Below, in pieces: positions 19,349 to 39,375 of a stretch of DNA of 64,000 bases (its first letter is position 1; the number at the start of each line of letters is the position of its first letter). The position numbers and the translations under genes were made by a program. A model generated the notes under the pieces. The model saw only the letters and a list, made by a program, of their open reading frames with translations, ran no database searches and was not told the origin of the DNA. This DNA is from Pseudomonas sp. 31-12 (GTDB lineage Bacteria > Pseudomonadota > Gammaproteobacteria > Pseudomonadales > Pseudomonadaceae): positions 4,712,001-4,776,000 of the forward strand of contig NZ_CP029482.1 of NCBI RefSeq assembly GCF_003151075.1, in the 5' to 3' direction.

Positions 19349-20629
19349 ATGACTAACCGCCGTTCATTCCTCAAGCAGGCCGGTATTCTCGCCGCAGGCC
19401 TGCCCCTGGCTTCTGCCGTGAATCTACGGGCACTGGCTGCCAGTCCAACGCCGCTGCCCAAGGACAAATGGGCGCAATTGCGTACGTTGTTCGACCAGGA
19501 TCCGGATTACCTGCACTTCGCCAACTTCCTGGTGACGTCCCACCCTCGACCGGTGCGTGAGGCGATTGAGCGCCACCGCGCCAACCTCGACCGCAACCCG
19601 GGCCTGGCAATGGACTGGGACCTGGGCGAAACCGAAAAACGCGAGCAAGCGGTGCGCGTCTGGGCCGGTCGTTACCTCAAGGCCAAGCCTGAACAGATCG
19701 CGCTGACCGGCAGCACCACCGAAGGCCTGTCGCTGATCTACGGCGGCATCCATGTGCGCCCGGACCAGGAAATCCTCACCAGCGAGCACGAACACTACGC
19801 CACCAACTACGCCTTGGGTTACCGCCAGCAAAAGGACGGGGTCAAGGTGCGCAAGCTCAAGCTGTTCGAGAACAGTCACAAGGTGTCGGCGGATGAGGTG
19901 CTGGGTTCGATCGCCAAAGGCATCCGCCCCGAAACCCGCGTGCTGGGCATGACCTGGGTGCAGTCCGGCAGCGGTGTGAAGCTGCCGATCGGCGAGATCG
20001 GCAAACTGGTGGAGGAGCAGAATCGCAACCGCGAGGAAAAGGATCGCATTCTGTATGTGGTCGATGGCGTGCACGGTTTTGGCGTTGAAGACCTCGACTT
20101 CCCCGACATGCACTGCGACTTTTTCATCGCCGGCACCCACAAATGGATGTTTGGCCCGCGCGGCACCGGGATCATCTGCGCCCGTTCCGCCGAGCTCAAG
20201 GATGTGACGCCGACGATTCCGACCTTCTCCGAAGCGACCACGTTCTCGACCATCATGACCCCCGGCGGTTATCACAGCTTCGAACACCGCTGGGCCCTGG
20301 ACGAAGCGTTCAAGTTGCACCTGGAACTGGGCAAGGCCGAGGTGCAGGCGCGTATCCACGCCCTCAACACTTATGCGAAAAACCGCTTGCTGGAACACCC
20401 GCAGGTCGAACTGGTCACGCCGAAGAGCCCGGACTTGTCGGCCGGTTTCACCTTCTTCCGGATCAAGGACCGCGACTGCGAAAAAGTCGCCGTGCAGTTG
20501 ATGGAGAACCGCGTGGTCTGCGACTCGGTGGACCGCGACGTCGGCCCGGTGATCCGCATCGCACCCGGCCTGCTCAACACCGAAAACCAAATCGACCGCT
20601 TCATGGCCGTGCTGAGCAAAGCCGTCTGA
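19349..20629 (+). CDS. pvdN: PvdN, periplasmic PLP-dependent enzyme modifying the Glu side chain
   Basis: 426 residues from ATG 19349 (the frame runs back to 19328). NRRSFLKQAGILAAGLPLASA is a Tat signal peptide. The fold-type I aminotransferase/cysteine-desulfurase-like body has substrate/PLP motifs TGSTTEGLSLIY, YVVDGVHGFGVEDL (Asp of the pyridine contact) and FFIAGTHKWMFGPRGTG (Schiff-base Lys). In P. aeruginosa and P. fluorescens PvdN converts the N-terminal glutamyl side chain of the chromophore to succinamide and is not needed for fluorescence itself. It follows pvdM by 30 bases; a REPIN separates it from pvdO. Confidence 0.95.
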   Translation: MTNRRSFLKQAGILAAGLPLASAVNLRALAASPTPLPKDKWAQLRTLFDQDPDYLHFANFLVTSHPRPVREAIERHRANLDRNPGLAMDWDLGETEKREQAVRVWAGRYLKAKPEQIALTGSTTEGLSLIYGGIHVRPDQEILTSEHEHYATNYALGYRQQKDGVKVRKLKLFENSHKVSADEVLGSIAKGIRPETRVLGMTWVQSGSGVKLPIGEIGKLVEEQNRNREEKDRILYVVDGVHGFGVEDLDFPDMHCDFFIAGTHKWMFGPRGTGIICARSAELKDVTPTIPTFSEATTFSTIMTPGGYHSFEHRWALDEAFKLHLELGKAEVQARIHALNTYAKNRLLEHPQVELVTPKSPDLSAGFTFFRIKDRDCEKVAVQLMENRVVCDSVDRDVGPVIRIAPGLLNTENQIDRFMAVLSKAV

Positions 20630-20639
20630 TGCGGCCCCT

Positions 20640-20732
20640 TGTGGCAAGGGAGCTTGCTCCCGCTGGACTGCGCAGCAGTCCCTTTCTTTGGGGCCGCTTC
20701 GCTGCCCAGCGGGAGCAAGCTCCCTCGCCACA
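20640..20732. repeat. REPIN, GGGAGCTTGCTCCC subtype, between pvdN and pvdO
   Basis: Inverted arms TGGCAAGGGAGCTTGCTCCC ... GGGAGCAAGCTCCCTCGCCA. The spacer carries a further hairpin GGACTGC-GCA-GCAGTCC and the string GGCCGCTTCGC. The same composite occurs at 27471-27577. Confidence 0.85.
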
Positions 20733-20766
20733 GAGACGCCAGTTTTCTTTTAAATCGAGACGACAA

Positions 20767-21645
20767 ATGAACCGAGATCTATTAACTGTGCCTCTAAAGG
20801 CCCTCGCCTTGTCCGCCCTCCTCGCCGGTCTGCTGCCAACCGCCGCCCAGGCGGCCACCGCCCCGCCACCCGGCAAAGTGTTCAAGGACTGCCGCGACTG
20901 CCCGGAAATGGTCGTGCTGCCCGCCGGCACCTTCACCATGGGTACGCCGGATGATGAAATCGGTCGCGAGCCCGACGAAAGCCCGATGCACGAGGTGACC
21001 TTCGCCAAACCGTTCGCCATGAGCCGCTTCCAGGTCACCGCCGGTGAATGGGACAGCTACGTGCGCGAGAGCGGCGTGACCATCGCCAACGGCGATACCC
21101 GGCCAGGTCGCGAGTGCGTAGCCAGCAAGCCACGGTATCCGCAAGGCCCGCGTCAGCCAGCGGTGTGCATGAACTTCGATGATGTGAAGAACTACGTCGC
21201 CTGGCTCTCGAAAAAGACCGGTCAGAAGTACCACATGGTCAGCGAAGCCCAACGCGAATACGCCGCACGCGGCGGCACCAAGGGTCCGTTTCCCTTCCCG
21301 TTCGATGAAGGCAAGGAGTACAGCATCAGCAAACTCGCCAACACCTACGGGCCGGCGGATGGTTACAGCTACAGCTCGCCGGTCGGCAGCTACGCGCCGA
21401 ACGCGTTCGGCATGTACGACATGCACGGCAATGTCTACGAATGGGTCGAAGACTGCGAGCATCCGAACTACGTCGGCGCGCCCACCGATGGCAGCGCCTG
21501 GGTAGAACCCAACTGCGAAGCCGTGCGCATTCGCGGCAACGACTGGGGCGAAGCGCCGGTGTTCTCCCGCTCCGGCAACCGCAACAGCCAGTACCCACAA
21601 GAGCGTGGCGACTGGATAGGGTTCCGTATCGTGCGTGACCTGTAA
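20767..21645 (+). CDS. pvdO: PvdO, FGE-sulfatase-domain oxidase of chromophore maturation
   Basis: 292 residues from ATG 20767 with GAGACGA ribosome site; the frame is open far upstream but only this start gives a Sec signal peptide (LKALALSALLAGLLPTAAQA). The formylglycine-generating-enzyme/sulfatase-modifying fold is seen in EMVVLPAGTFTMGTPDDE, SEAQREYAARGGTKG, FGMYDMHGNVYEWVEDC and the C-terminal GNRNSQYPQERGDWIGFR. PvdO acts in the periplasm and is required for the last oxidation of dihydropyoverdine to fluorescent pyoverdine. Last gene of pvdMNO, followed by a REPIN. Confidence 0.94.
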   Translation: MNRDLLTVPLKALALSALLAGLLPTAAQAATAPPPGKVFKDCRDCPEMVVLPAGTFTMGTPDDEIGREPDESPMHEVTFAKPFAMSRFQVTAGEWDSYVRESGVTIANGDTRPGRECVASKPRYPQGPRQPAVCMNFDDVKNYVAWLSKKTGQKYHMVSEAQREYAARGGTKGPFPFPFDEGKEYSISKLANTYGPADGYSYSSPVGSYAPNAFGMYDMHGNVYEWVEDCEHPNYVGAPTDGSAWVEPNCEAVRIRGNDWGEAPVFSRSGNRNSQYPQERGDWIGFRIVRDL

Positions 21646-21660
21646 GCCATAACCCCAATC

Positions 21661-21752
21661 CTGTGGGAGCTAGCCTGCTCGCGATAGCGGACTGACAGTC
21701 GACATATCTATCGACTGTGATGCAGTCATCGCTAGCAGGCTAGCTCCCACAG
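21661..21752. repeat. REPIN between pvdO and pvdE
   Basis: Inverted copies CTGTGGGAGCTAGCCTGCTC and GAGCAGGCTAGCTCCCACAG-like, with an imperfect second palindrome (GACTGACAGTCGA ... TCGACTGTG) in the spacer. Confidence 0.8.
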
Positions 21753-21795
21753 GGTCATGTGTTTGAGTCGCGATCACCGCCAGTCGGCAACCTTG

Positions 21796-21819
21796 TAAAT
21801 TAACCCCTCGATCAGACGT
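21796..21819 (+). promoter_or_regulatory. Iron-starvation (PvdS) box for pvdE
   Basis: TAAAT, 16 bases, CGT: an exact match, 42 bases before the pvdE ATG. Confidence 0.87.
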
Positions 21820-21860
21820 TCTACTGGGTATCTGCCTTTATACCCAAGGAACTGTCTTCC

Positions 21861-23510
21861 ATGACCCAGCCTCCCCGTGGCGCCATCGGCGAGTTGTTCG
21901 CCCTGTTGAAACCGTTTCGACTCATCGTCGCCGCGTCCATTTTCCTGGGCATGGTCGGCGGCTTGAGCGTCACGGTACTGCTGGCGACCATCAACAACGC
22001 CCTGCATTCGGACACCGGCCTGACCCAGGGCGTTGTTGCCTTGTTCGCCGGCCTGTGCCTGCTGGCGCTGCTGAGTTCGATCTGCTCGGACATCGGCACC
22101 AACTACGTCGGCCAGCACATCATCGCCAAACTGCGTAAACAGCTTGGTGAAAAAGTCCTCTCGGCACCGATCGAACAGATCGAACGCTATCGCAGCCACC
22201 GCTTGATTCCGGTGCTGACCCACGACGTCGACACCATCAGCGACTTCGCCTTCGCCTTCGCGCCGCTGGCGATTTCCGTGACCGTGACCCTGGGTTGCAT
22301 GGGTTACCTGGCCATTCTTTCATGGCCGATGTTCCTGATCATGGTCGCCGCGATTCTGATCGGCACAGCGATCCAGGCCTACGCCCAGAGCAAAGGTGTG
22401 CAGGGCTTCATGGCCGCCCGTGACGCTGAAGACGAACTGCAGAAGCACTACAACGCCATTGCCGAAGGCGCCAAGGAACTGCGGATTCACCGTCCACGTC
22501 GCCAGCGCATGTTTGTCTCGGGCATCAAGGCCACGGCCGAATTCATCTGCAACACACAAGTGCGTTCGATCAACACCTTCGTCATCGCCAAGACCTTCGG
22601 CTCGATGCTGTTCTTCGTGGTCATTGGTCTGGCCCTGGCGCTGCAAACCTTCTGGCCAAGCGCCGACAAGACTGTGATGAGCGGCTTTGTGCTGGTGCTG
22701 CTGTACATGAAAGGCCCGCTGGAACATTTGATCAGCACGCTGCCGATTGTCAGTCGCGCGCAGATTGCCTTCCGCCGGATCGCCGAGTTGTCCGAGCAGT
22801 TTTCCACCCCTGAACCGCACTTGCTGCTCAGCGATCAGGGCAACGTCAAGCAAGCCGTGCATGAACTGAAACTGGCCGATGTGCGTTTTGCCTTCCCGGC
22901 TGCCGAAGGTGCCGCGCCGTTCCAGCTCGGCCCGGTCAACCTGACGATCAAGCAAGGCGACATCACCTTTATTGTCGGCGAGAACGGTTGCGGCAAGACC
23001 ACGCTGATCAAGTTGCTGCTGGGCCTGTACACGCCGCAGCAGGGTGAGATCCGGGTCAACGGCGAGGCGATTGATGCGAAGAACCGTGATGACTACCGCC
23101 AATTGTTCACCACGATCTTCGCTGACTATTACCTCTTTGATGACGTGATCCAGGGCGACACGCACATCCCCGAAGACGCCAACAAATACCTGCAACGCCT
23201 GGAAATCGCGCACAAGGTCAGCGTCAAGGACGGCAATTTCACCACCACCGATCTTTCCACCGGCCAGCGCAAACGCCTGGCACTGGTCAATGCCTGGCTC
23301 GAGGAGCGCCCGGTGCTGGTGTTCGATGAATGGGCGGCCGACCAGGACCCGACCTTCCGCCGGATTTTCTATACCGAGCTGCTGCCGGACCTCAAGCGCC
23401 TGGGCAAAACCATCATCGTGATCTCCCACGATGACCGCTATTTCGACGTGGCCGACCAGTTGGTGCGCATGGAAAGCGGCCGGGTCGTTACCGAGCTGGC
23501 ACCGGCCTAA
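21861..23510 (+). CDS. pvdE: PvdE, ABC exporter of ferribactin
   Basis: 549 residues, fused permease-ATPase of the cyclic-peptide-exporter family. About six membrane helices in the first 300 residues (for example LIVAASIFLGMVGGLSVTVLL and TVTLGCMGYLAILSWPMFLI), then the ATPase with Walker A GENGCGKTTLIKLLLG (about 375), signature LSTGQRKRLALVNA and Walker B VLVFDEWAADQDP. PvdE moves the acylated precursor from cytoplasm to periplasm, where PvdP, PvdM, PvdN and PvdO finish the chromophore. An AAGGAA ribosome site precedes the ATG. pvdF, which lies beside pvdE in P. aeruginosa, is absent here. Confidence 0.95.
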   Translation: MTQPPRGAIGELFALLKPFRLIVAASIFLGMVGGLSVTVLLATINNALHSDTGLTQGVVALFAGLCLLALLSSICSDIGTNYVGQHIIAKLRKQLGEKVLSAPIEQIERYRSHRLIPVLTHDVDTISDFAFAFAPLAISVTVTLGCMGYLAILSWPMFLIMVAAILIGTAIQAYAQSKGVQGFMAARDAEDELQKHYNAIAEGAKELRIHRPRRQRMFVSGIKATAEFICNTQVRSINTFVIAKTFGSMLFFVVIGLALALQTFWPSADKTVMSGFVLVLLYMKGPLEHLISTLPIVSRAQIAFRRIAELSEQFSTPEPHLLLSDQGNVKQAVHELKLADVRFAFPAAEGAAPFQLGPVNLTIKQGDITFIVGENGCGKTTLIKLLLGLYTPQQGEIRVNGEAIDAKNRDDYRQLFTTIFADYYLFDDVIQGDTHIPEDANKYLQRLEIAHKVSVKDGNFTTTDLSTGQRKRLALVNAWLEERPVLVFDEWAADQDPTFRRIFYTELLPDLKRLGKTIIVISHDDRYFDVADQLVRMESGRVVTELAPA

Positions 23511-23523
23511 ATACCTTTTACTT

Positions 23524-23614
23524 GGGGGAGCGGGCTTGCTCGCGAAGACGGCGTGTCAGTCGCTGGCGATGTTGCCTGACACACCGCTTTCGCGAGCGAG
23601 CCCGCTCCCACAGG
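23524..23614. repeat. REPIN between pvdE and fpvA
   Basis: Inverted REP copies GGGGGAGCGGGCTTGCTCGC and GCGAGCGAGCCCGCTCCCAC. Confidence 0.85.
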
Positions 23615-23680
23615 TTTTACTTTTTGCCCTGTGAAAATTTATTTGACGGGTTTCTTTCCGGTTTTTGGTTTGTGCCGCGT

Positions 23681-23701
23681 CTAATAATCATTCTTATTAA
23701 C
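23681..23701. promoter_or_regulatory. Fur box upstream of fpvA
   Basis: CTAATAATCATTCTTATTAA is a near-palindromic AT-rich sequence matching the Fur operator (hexamers AATAAT/CATTCT/TATTAA), 41 bases before the fpvA ATG. No TAAAT-N16-CGT box is present here, which fits an FpvI-driven promoter. Confidence 0.7.
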
Positions 23702-23741
23702 AAAAACTCTGCACAATACTTTTCAGGAGCACAGGTAAGTA

Positions 23742-26207
23742 ATGCGACCTCAATCACGCCGCACACCTATCGCGCTGGCCGTACAGCGCCCGACATTGCA
23801 TCGCACCCTGTTCACCAGCGTACTGCTGACCGCCACCTTGCTGGGGAGCTCGATGGCCAATGCTGCACCTGTAAAAGTGAATATCGCCGTGCAGCCGCTT
23901 TCCAACGCGCTGACCGAGCTGGGCATGCAGACCAACCTGCAGATCCTCTACAGCCCGGATCAGGTGGCGGGCATCAAGTCCCGTGCGGTGTCCGGTTCGC
24001 TGGAGCCGTCCGAGGCCCTGAGCGCCCTGCTCAAAGGCACCGGCATTTCGTTCCAGATCAACGGCAACAGCGTCACCCTGGTCTCCGGCGGCGGTTCGGG
24101 CCTGCAACTGGGCGCGACCACGATTTCCGGCCAGGCCCTGGGCCTGACCACTGAAGACACCAATTCCTACACCACCGGCGCCACCACCACCGCGACCAAG
24201 TTGCCGCTGACCCTGCGCGAAACACCGCAATCGGTGACCGTGGTGACCCGTCAGCAAATGGACGATCGCGGCGTACAGAGCGTCGGCGATGCACTGCGCA
24301 ACACCCCCGGCATCACGTCGCAGAAATACGACAGTGACCGTACCGAATTTTCCGCCCGGGGCCAGGCCATCACCAACTTTCAGTACGATGGCGTCAACAC
24401 CATCTACGACGGTGTGTACGGTGAAAACCCGAACAACAGCGACGACTCGGCCAGCCTCGACCACATCGAAGTCATCAAGGGCGCTACCGGCCTGATGACC
24501 GGCACGGGCGATCCGTCCGCCACGGTCAACCTGATCCGCAAGAAGCCGACCAAGGACTTCAAGGCCTCGGTCAGCACCACCGCCGGCCGCTGGGACAAGT
24601 ACCGTGCTGAAGGCGACATTTCCGGTTCGCTGACCGATTCCGGCAACGTCCGCGGCCGCTTCGTGACCACGTATCAGGACGCCAACTCGTACCTGGATCA
24701 CTACAGCCAGAAGAAAGACCTGTTCTACGGCGTCCTCGAAGCCGACCTGACCGACGACACCCTGCTGACCTTCGGCATCGACAAGTCCAGCGCGACTCCA
24801 CGCGGTTCGTCGTGGACCGGTAACCCGACCTACTTCGCCGATGGCGGCCGTACCGAGTTCCCGCGTCACTTCAACCCGGCTGCCGACTGGAGCCGTCGAG
24901 ACTTCGACAGCACCACCTACTTCGCATCGCTGGAACAAGCGCTGGCCAATGACTGGAAACTCAAAGTCAGCCTGGACCAGAAAACCACCGATCACGACAC
25001 CCAACTGGCCTCGGCCAGCGGCGGCAACCCGGACCGCGCCACCGGTGAAGGCATGTTCCTTTACTGGGGTCGCTGGGAAGGCCATCGCGTGCAGAACACC
25101 GCTGACGTGAACGTCTCCGGCCCGTTCAGCCTGGGCGGTCGCGAGCACGAACTGGTCGCCGGTGTCATGGCGTCCCACTCGCGCCAGACCGGCGCGACTT
25201 ACGACACCAGCGCGTTCTCCCAAGTGCCAGGCAGCATCTATGACTGGAACGGCGAACTGCCGAAACAGGAATTCCCGAAGAACGGCAAATACGAGCGCAC
25301 CCAGAGCCAGAACGGCGTTTACCTGGCCACGCGCCTGCGTCCGACCGACGACCTGTCGTTCATCCTCGGCACCCGCCTGAGCACCTTCAAGTACAACGAA
25401 GACTACAGCTACAACCCGGGCGCCAGCCTGACCGACACCCACGCCAGCTACAAGGAACACGGCGTCGTCACGCCCTACGCCGGTGTGGTGTACGACCTGA
25501 ACGACACGTACTCCGCGTACGCCAGCTACACCAATATCTACCAGCCGCAAATCTACAAGGACGCCAACGGTTCGACGCTGCAGCCGGTTGAAGGCAACGC
25601 TTACGAGACCGGCATGAAAGCGGCCTACTTCGAAGGCAAGCTGAACGCCAGCCTGGCCTTCTTCCGCATCGAGCAGGACAACGTCGCTGAATCGATCGGC
25701 ACCAACCCGGTCACCAACGAAGGCATCTACAAAGCCATCGACGGCGCGACCACCAAGGGCGTGGAACTGGAACTGGCCGGTGAACTGGCCGAGGGCTGGA
25801 ACCTGTCCGCCGGCTACACCTACGCCCGGACCCGTGACCAGGACGAGCAACGGATCTTCGGCTACCCGCTGTCCACCACCCGTCCTGAACACGTCGTTCG
25901 AACCTTCACCACCTACCGTCTGCCGGGCGTGATGAACAAGTTCACCGTCGGTGGCGGCGTGAGCTGGCAGAGCGCGTTCTACGGCAAGATCTACAGCGCC
26001 AGCGCGGGCGACTACACCCAGATCAAGCAAGGTGGCTACACCCTCGTGGACCTGATGACCCGTTACCAGTTCGACGACCACCTGAGCTTCACCGTCAATG
26101 CCAACAACGTCTTCGACAAGAATTACCTGACGGGTTTGGGCAACTTCGATACCACGTTCTACGGCGAGCCGCGTAACGTGCAGGTCACCGCGAAGTATGA
26201 TTTCTGA
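23742..26207 (+). CDS. fpvA: Ferripyoverdine TonB-dependent receptor with signalling domain
   Basis: 821 residues. A signal peptide (to about 44) is followed by a secretin/TonB N-terminal (STN) domain (VNIAVQPLSNALTELGMQTN to GNSVTLVSG), a TonB-box region, the plug (LRETPQSVTVVTRQQMDDRG, then IEVIKGATGLMTGTGDPSAT) and a 22-strand barrel ending in YDF. It imports ferripyoverdine and, through the STN domain, signals binding to an anti-sigma factor (FpvR in P. aeruginosa) to activate FpvI and PvdS. No anti-sigma gene is in the window. A Fur box precedes the gene and a strong hairpin terminator follows. Specificity should match the pyoverdine made by the adjacent NRPSs. Confidence 0.93.
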   Translation: MRPQSRRTPIALAVQRPTLHRTLFTSVLLTATLLGSSMANAAPVKVNIAVQPLSNALTELGMQTNLQILYSPDQVAGIKSRAVSGSLEPSEALSALLKGTGISFQINGNSVTLVSGGGSGLQLGATTISGQALGLTTEDTNSYTTGATTTATKLPLTLRETPQSVTVVTRQQMDDRGVQSVGDALRNTPGITSQKYDSDRTEFSARGQAITNFQYDGVNTIYDGVYGENPNNSDDSASLDHIEVIKGATGLMTGTGDPSATVNLIRKKPTKDFKASVSTTAGRWDKYRAEGDISGSLTDSGNVRGRFVTTYQDANSYLDHYSQKKDLFYGVLEADLTDDTLLTFGIDKSSATPRGSSWTGNPTYFADGGRTEFPRHFNPAADWSRRDFDSTTYFASLEQALANDWKLKVSLDQKTTDHDTQLASASGGNPDRATGEGMFLYWGRWEGHRVQNTADVNVSGPFSLGGREHELVAGVMASHSRQTGATYDTSAFSQVPGSIYDWNGELPKQEFPKNGKYERTQSQNGVYLATRLRPTDDLSFILGTRLSTFKYNEDYSYNPGASLTDTHASYKEHGVVTPYAGVVYDLNDTYSAYASYTNIYQPQIYKDANGSTLQPVEGNAYETGMKAAYFEGKLNASLAFFRIEQDNVAESIGTNPVTNEGIYKAIDGATTKGVELELAGELAEGWNLSAGYTYARTRDQDEQRIFGYPLSTTRPEHVVRTFTTYRLPGVMNKFTVGGGVSWQSAFYGKIYSASAGDYTQIKQGGYTLVDLMTRYQFDDHLSFTVNANNVFDKNYLTGLGNFDTTFYGEPRNVQVTAKYDF

Positions 26208-26225
26208 GTCGTGAGCTGAAATGAA

Positions 26226-26260
26226 AAATGCCCGTGTCGTGAGATGCGGGCATTTTTTTT
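26226..26260 (+). terminator. Rho-independent terminator of fpvA
   Basis: Stem AATGCCCG / CGGGCATT around a short loop, followed by eight T. Confidence 0.85.
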
Positions 26261-26292
26261 GGGCCAGGGATTTGTGGTGAATGTGTGTCCGC

Positions 26293-26367
26293 CATCGCGG
26301 GCAAGCCCGCTCCCACAGTTTTTTGCGGCGTTCACAAATCCCTGTGGGAGCGGGCTTGCCCGCGATG
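26293..26367. repeat. REPIN downstream of fpvA
   Basis: Inverted REP copies CATCGCGGGCAAGCCCGCTC and complement, with about 30 bases between. Confidence 0.85.
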
Positions 26368-26406
26368 GCAATTGCCGGAACAACAAACTGCCCTGAGCCG
26401 GACACA

Positions 26407-26447
26407 AAAAAACCGCCACCCCTGATCCAGGCATGGCGGTTTTTTTC
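26407..26447. terminator. Terminator at the 3' end of the pvd-locus esterase
   Basis: AAAAAACCGCCA ... TGGCGGTTTTTTT: arms with A- and T-tracts on both sides, so it can act in both directions between the convergent fpvA and esterase genes. Confidence 0.8.
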
Positions 26448-26455
26448 ACTTCAAC

Positions 26456-27412
26456 TCAAACCCGCGAACGCACCCACCCCGCCACTTCTGCATGAATCCC
26501 TTCCACTTCGCTCAACAACCCCGCCATGCGCATGAAGTCATGGGTCATCCCCGGCTGCTCCAGCAACGTCACCTCATTGCCCGCCGCTCGCAACAGCTCG
26601 GCATACGCCAGCCCTTCGTCACGCAGCGGATCATGCCCGGCCAGGTACACCAGCGCCGGCGCCACGCCCGACAGATCTGCCGCCAGCAATGGCGAGCAAC
26701 GCCAATCCGCCAGGTCCTCTGACGTACGCCCGTAATGCGCGTAGAACCAGTCCAGCGTCGGCGTCTCCAGCAAATACCCTTCGGCGAAATCACGATGGGA
26801 GGCACGCTTGGTGGTCGCGTCGGTCACGGGGTACAACAGCACTTGCGCCTTGGGTTTGAGCGCCAGTTCCTGAGGCTCACGCACCGCCATGATCGACAGC
26901 ACCGTGGCCAGTGTCGCGCCCACGCTGTCGCCGACCAGCGCGACCCGATTCGCATCCAGCCCCCGTACCGCGCCTTCGCGCACCAGCCAGTTGCCGGCAT
27001 CGCAGGCGTCTTGCACCGGAGTCGGGAAACGCCACTCCGGGGCCAGTCGATAATCCACGGTCAGTAACGCAAACCCGCCCTGCGAGGCCAGTCGCCGGCA
27101 CAGTGCATCATGGGAATCGAGGCTGCCGACCACATAGCCGCCGCCATGGAAATACAACACCACCGGCTGCAAGCCGTCGACAGTTTGCCCTGCGCGATAA
27201 AGCCGCGCCGACAGGCTGTGGCCATCCCGTGCGGCGATGGTGAAGTTTTCACAGGCCACGCTGTCCAGCGGCACGTCGAGAAACCCGGAGGAGGCTTCAA
27301 AATCGATCCGCGCCTGTTGGGGCGACTGTTCATGCATCGCACGACTTTTGCCGGTCATCCGGCCGAACTCGGCGAGTTCGAGAAATGCTTCAAGTTCTGG
27401 CAACACGGCCAT
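26456..27412 (-). CDS. Alpha/beta hydrolase (HSL-type esterase) in the pyoverdine locus
   Basis: 318 residues from ATG 27412, which follows AGAAGGA; the open frame to 27613 merely reads through a REPIN. Hormone-sensitive-lipase family features: oxyanion motif YFHGGGYVVGS (about 85), nucleophile elbow VGDSVGATLA (about 160), acid and His near the C-terminus (AGHDPLRDEG and PGMTHDFMRM). No signal peptide, so cytoplasmic. It hydrolyses a carboxylic ester or a similar bond; the substrate is unknown. It sits between the receptor gene and the NRPS with the terminal thioesterase, on the NRPS strand, so a role in siderophore metabolism is possible but unproven. No iron-starvation box precedes it. Confidence 0.88.
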   Translation of the reverse strand: MAVLPELEAFLELAEFGRMTGKSRAMHEQSPQQARIDFEASSGFLDVPLDSVACENFTIAARDGHSLSARLYRAGQTVDGLQPVVLYFHGGGYVVGSLDSHDALCRRLASQGGFALLTVDYRLAPEWRFPTPVQDACDAGNWLVREGAVRGLDANRVALVGDSVGATLATVLSIMAVREPQELALKPKAQVLLYPVTDATTKRASHRDFAEGYLLETPTLDWFYAHYGRTSEDLADWRCSPLLAADLSGVAPALVYLAGHDPLRDEGLAYAELLRAAGNEVTLLEQPGMTHDFMRMAGLLSEVEGIHAEVAGWVRSRV

Positions 27413-27470
27413 GGGACGAATCCTTCTACACAAATAGGTCAATACAGAATCTTGAAACCAGCGAAAAACC

Positions 27471-27577
27471 CTGTGGCGAGGGAGCTTGCTCCCGTTGGAC
27501 TGCGCAGCAGTCCCCTTCTTATTAGGGATAAGGGGGGCCGCTTCGCAGCCCAGCGGGAGCAAGCTCCCTCGCCACAG
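27471..27577. repeat. REPIN, GGGAGCTTGCTCCC subtype, between the esterase and NRPS genes
   Basis: Same composite as at 20640-20732: outer arms CTGTGGCGAGGGAGCTTGCT and complement, inner hairpin GGACTGC-GCA-GCAGTCC and GGCCGCTTCGC. Confidence 0.85.
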
Positions 27578-27609
27578 GTCAGTGTCAGTCTTCACTGACA
27601 CCCGCAAAT

Positions 27610-39374
<11,765 letters not shown>

Positions 39375-39375
<1 letters not shown>

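Noticed and set aside
23754..26405. Very long antisense frame opposite fpvA (883 codons), and similar ones opposite mgtA (6427-8895) and the NRPS genes (for example 27886-31428 and 33004-35370)
   Set aside because: Long shadows are expected in GC-rich DNA with strong third-position bias. They show no domain, ribosome site or plausible composition, while the opposite strand holds clear families.
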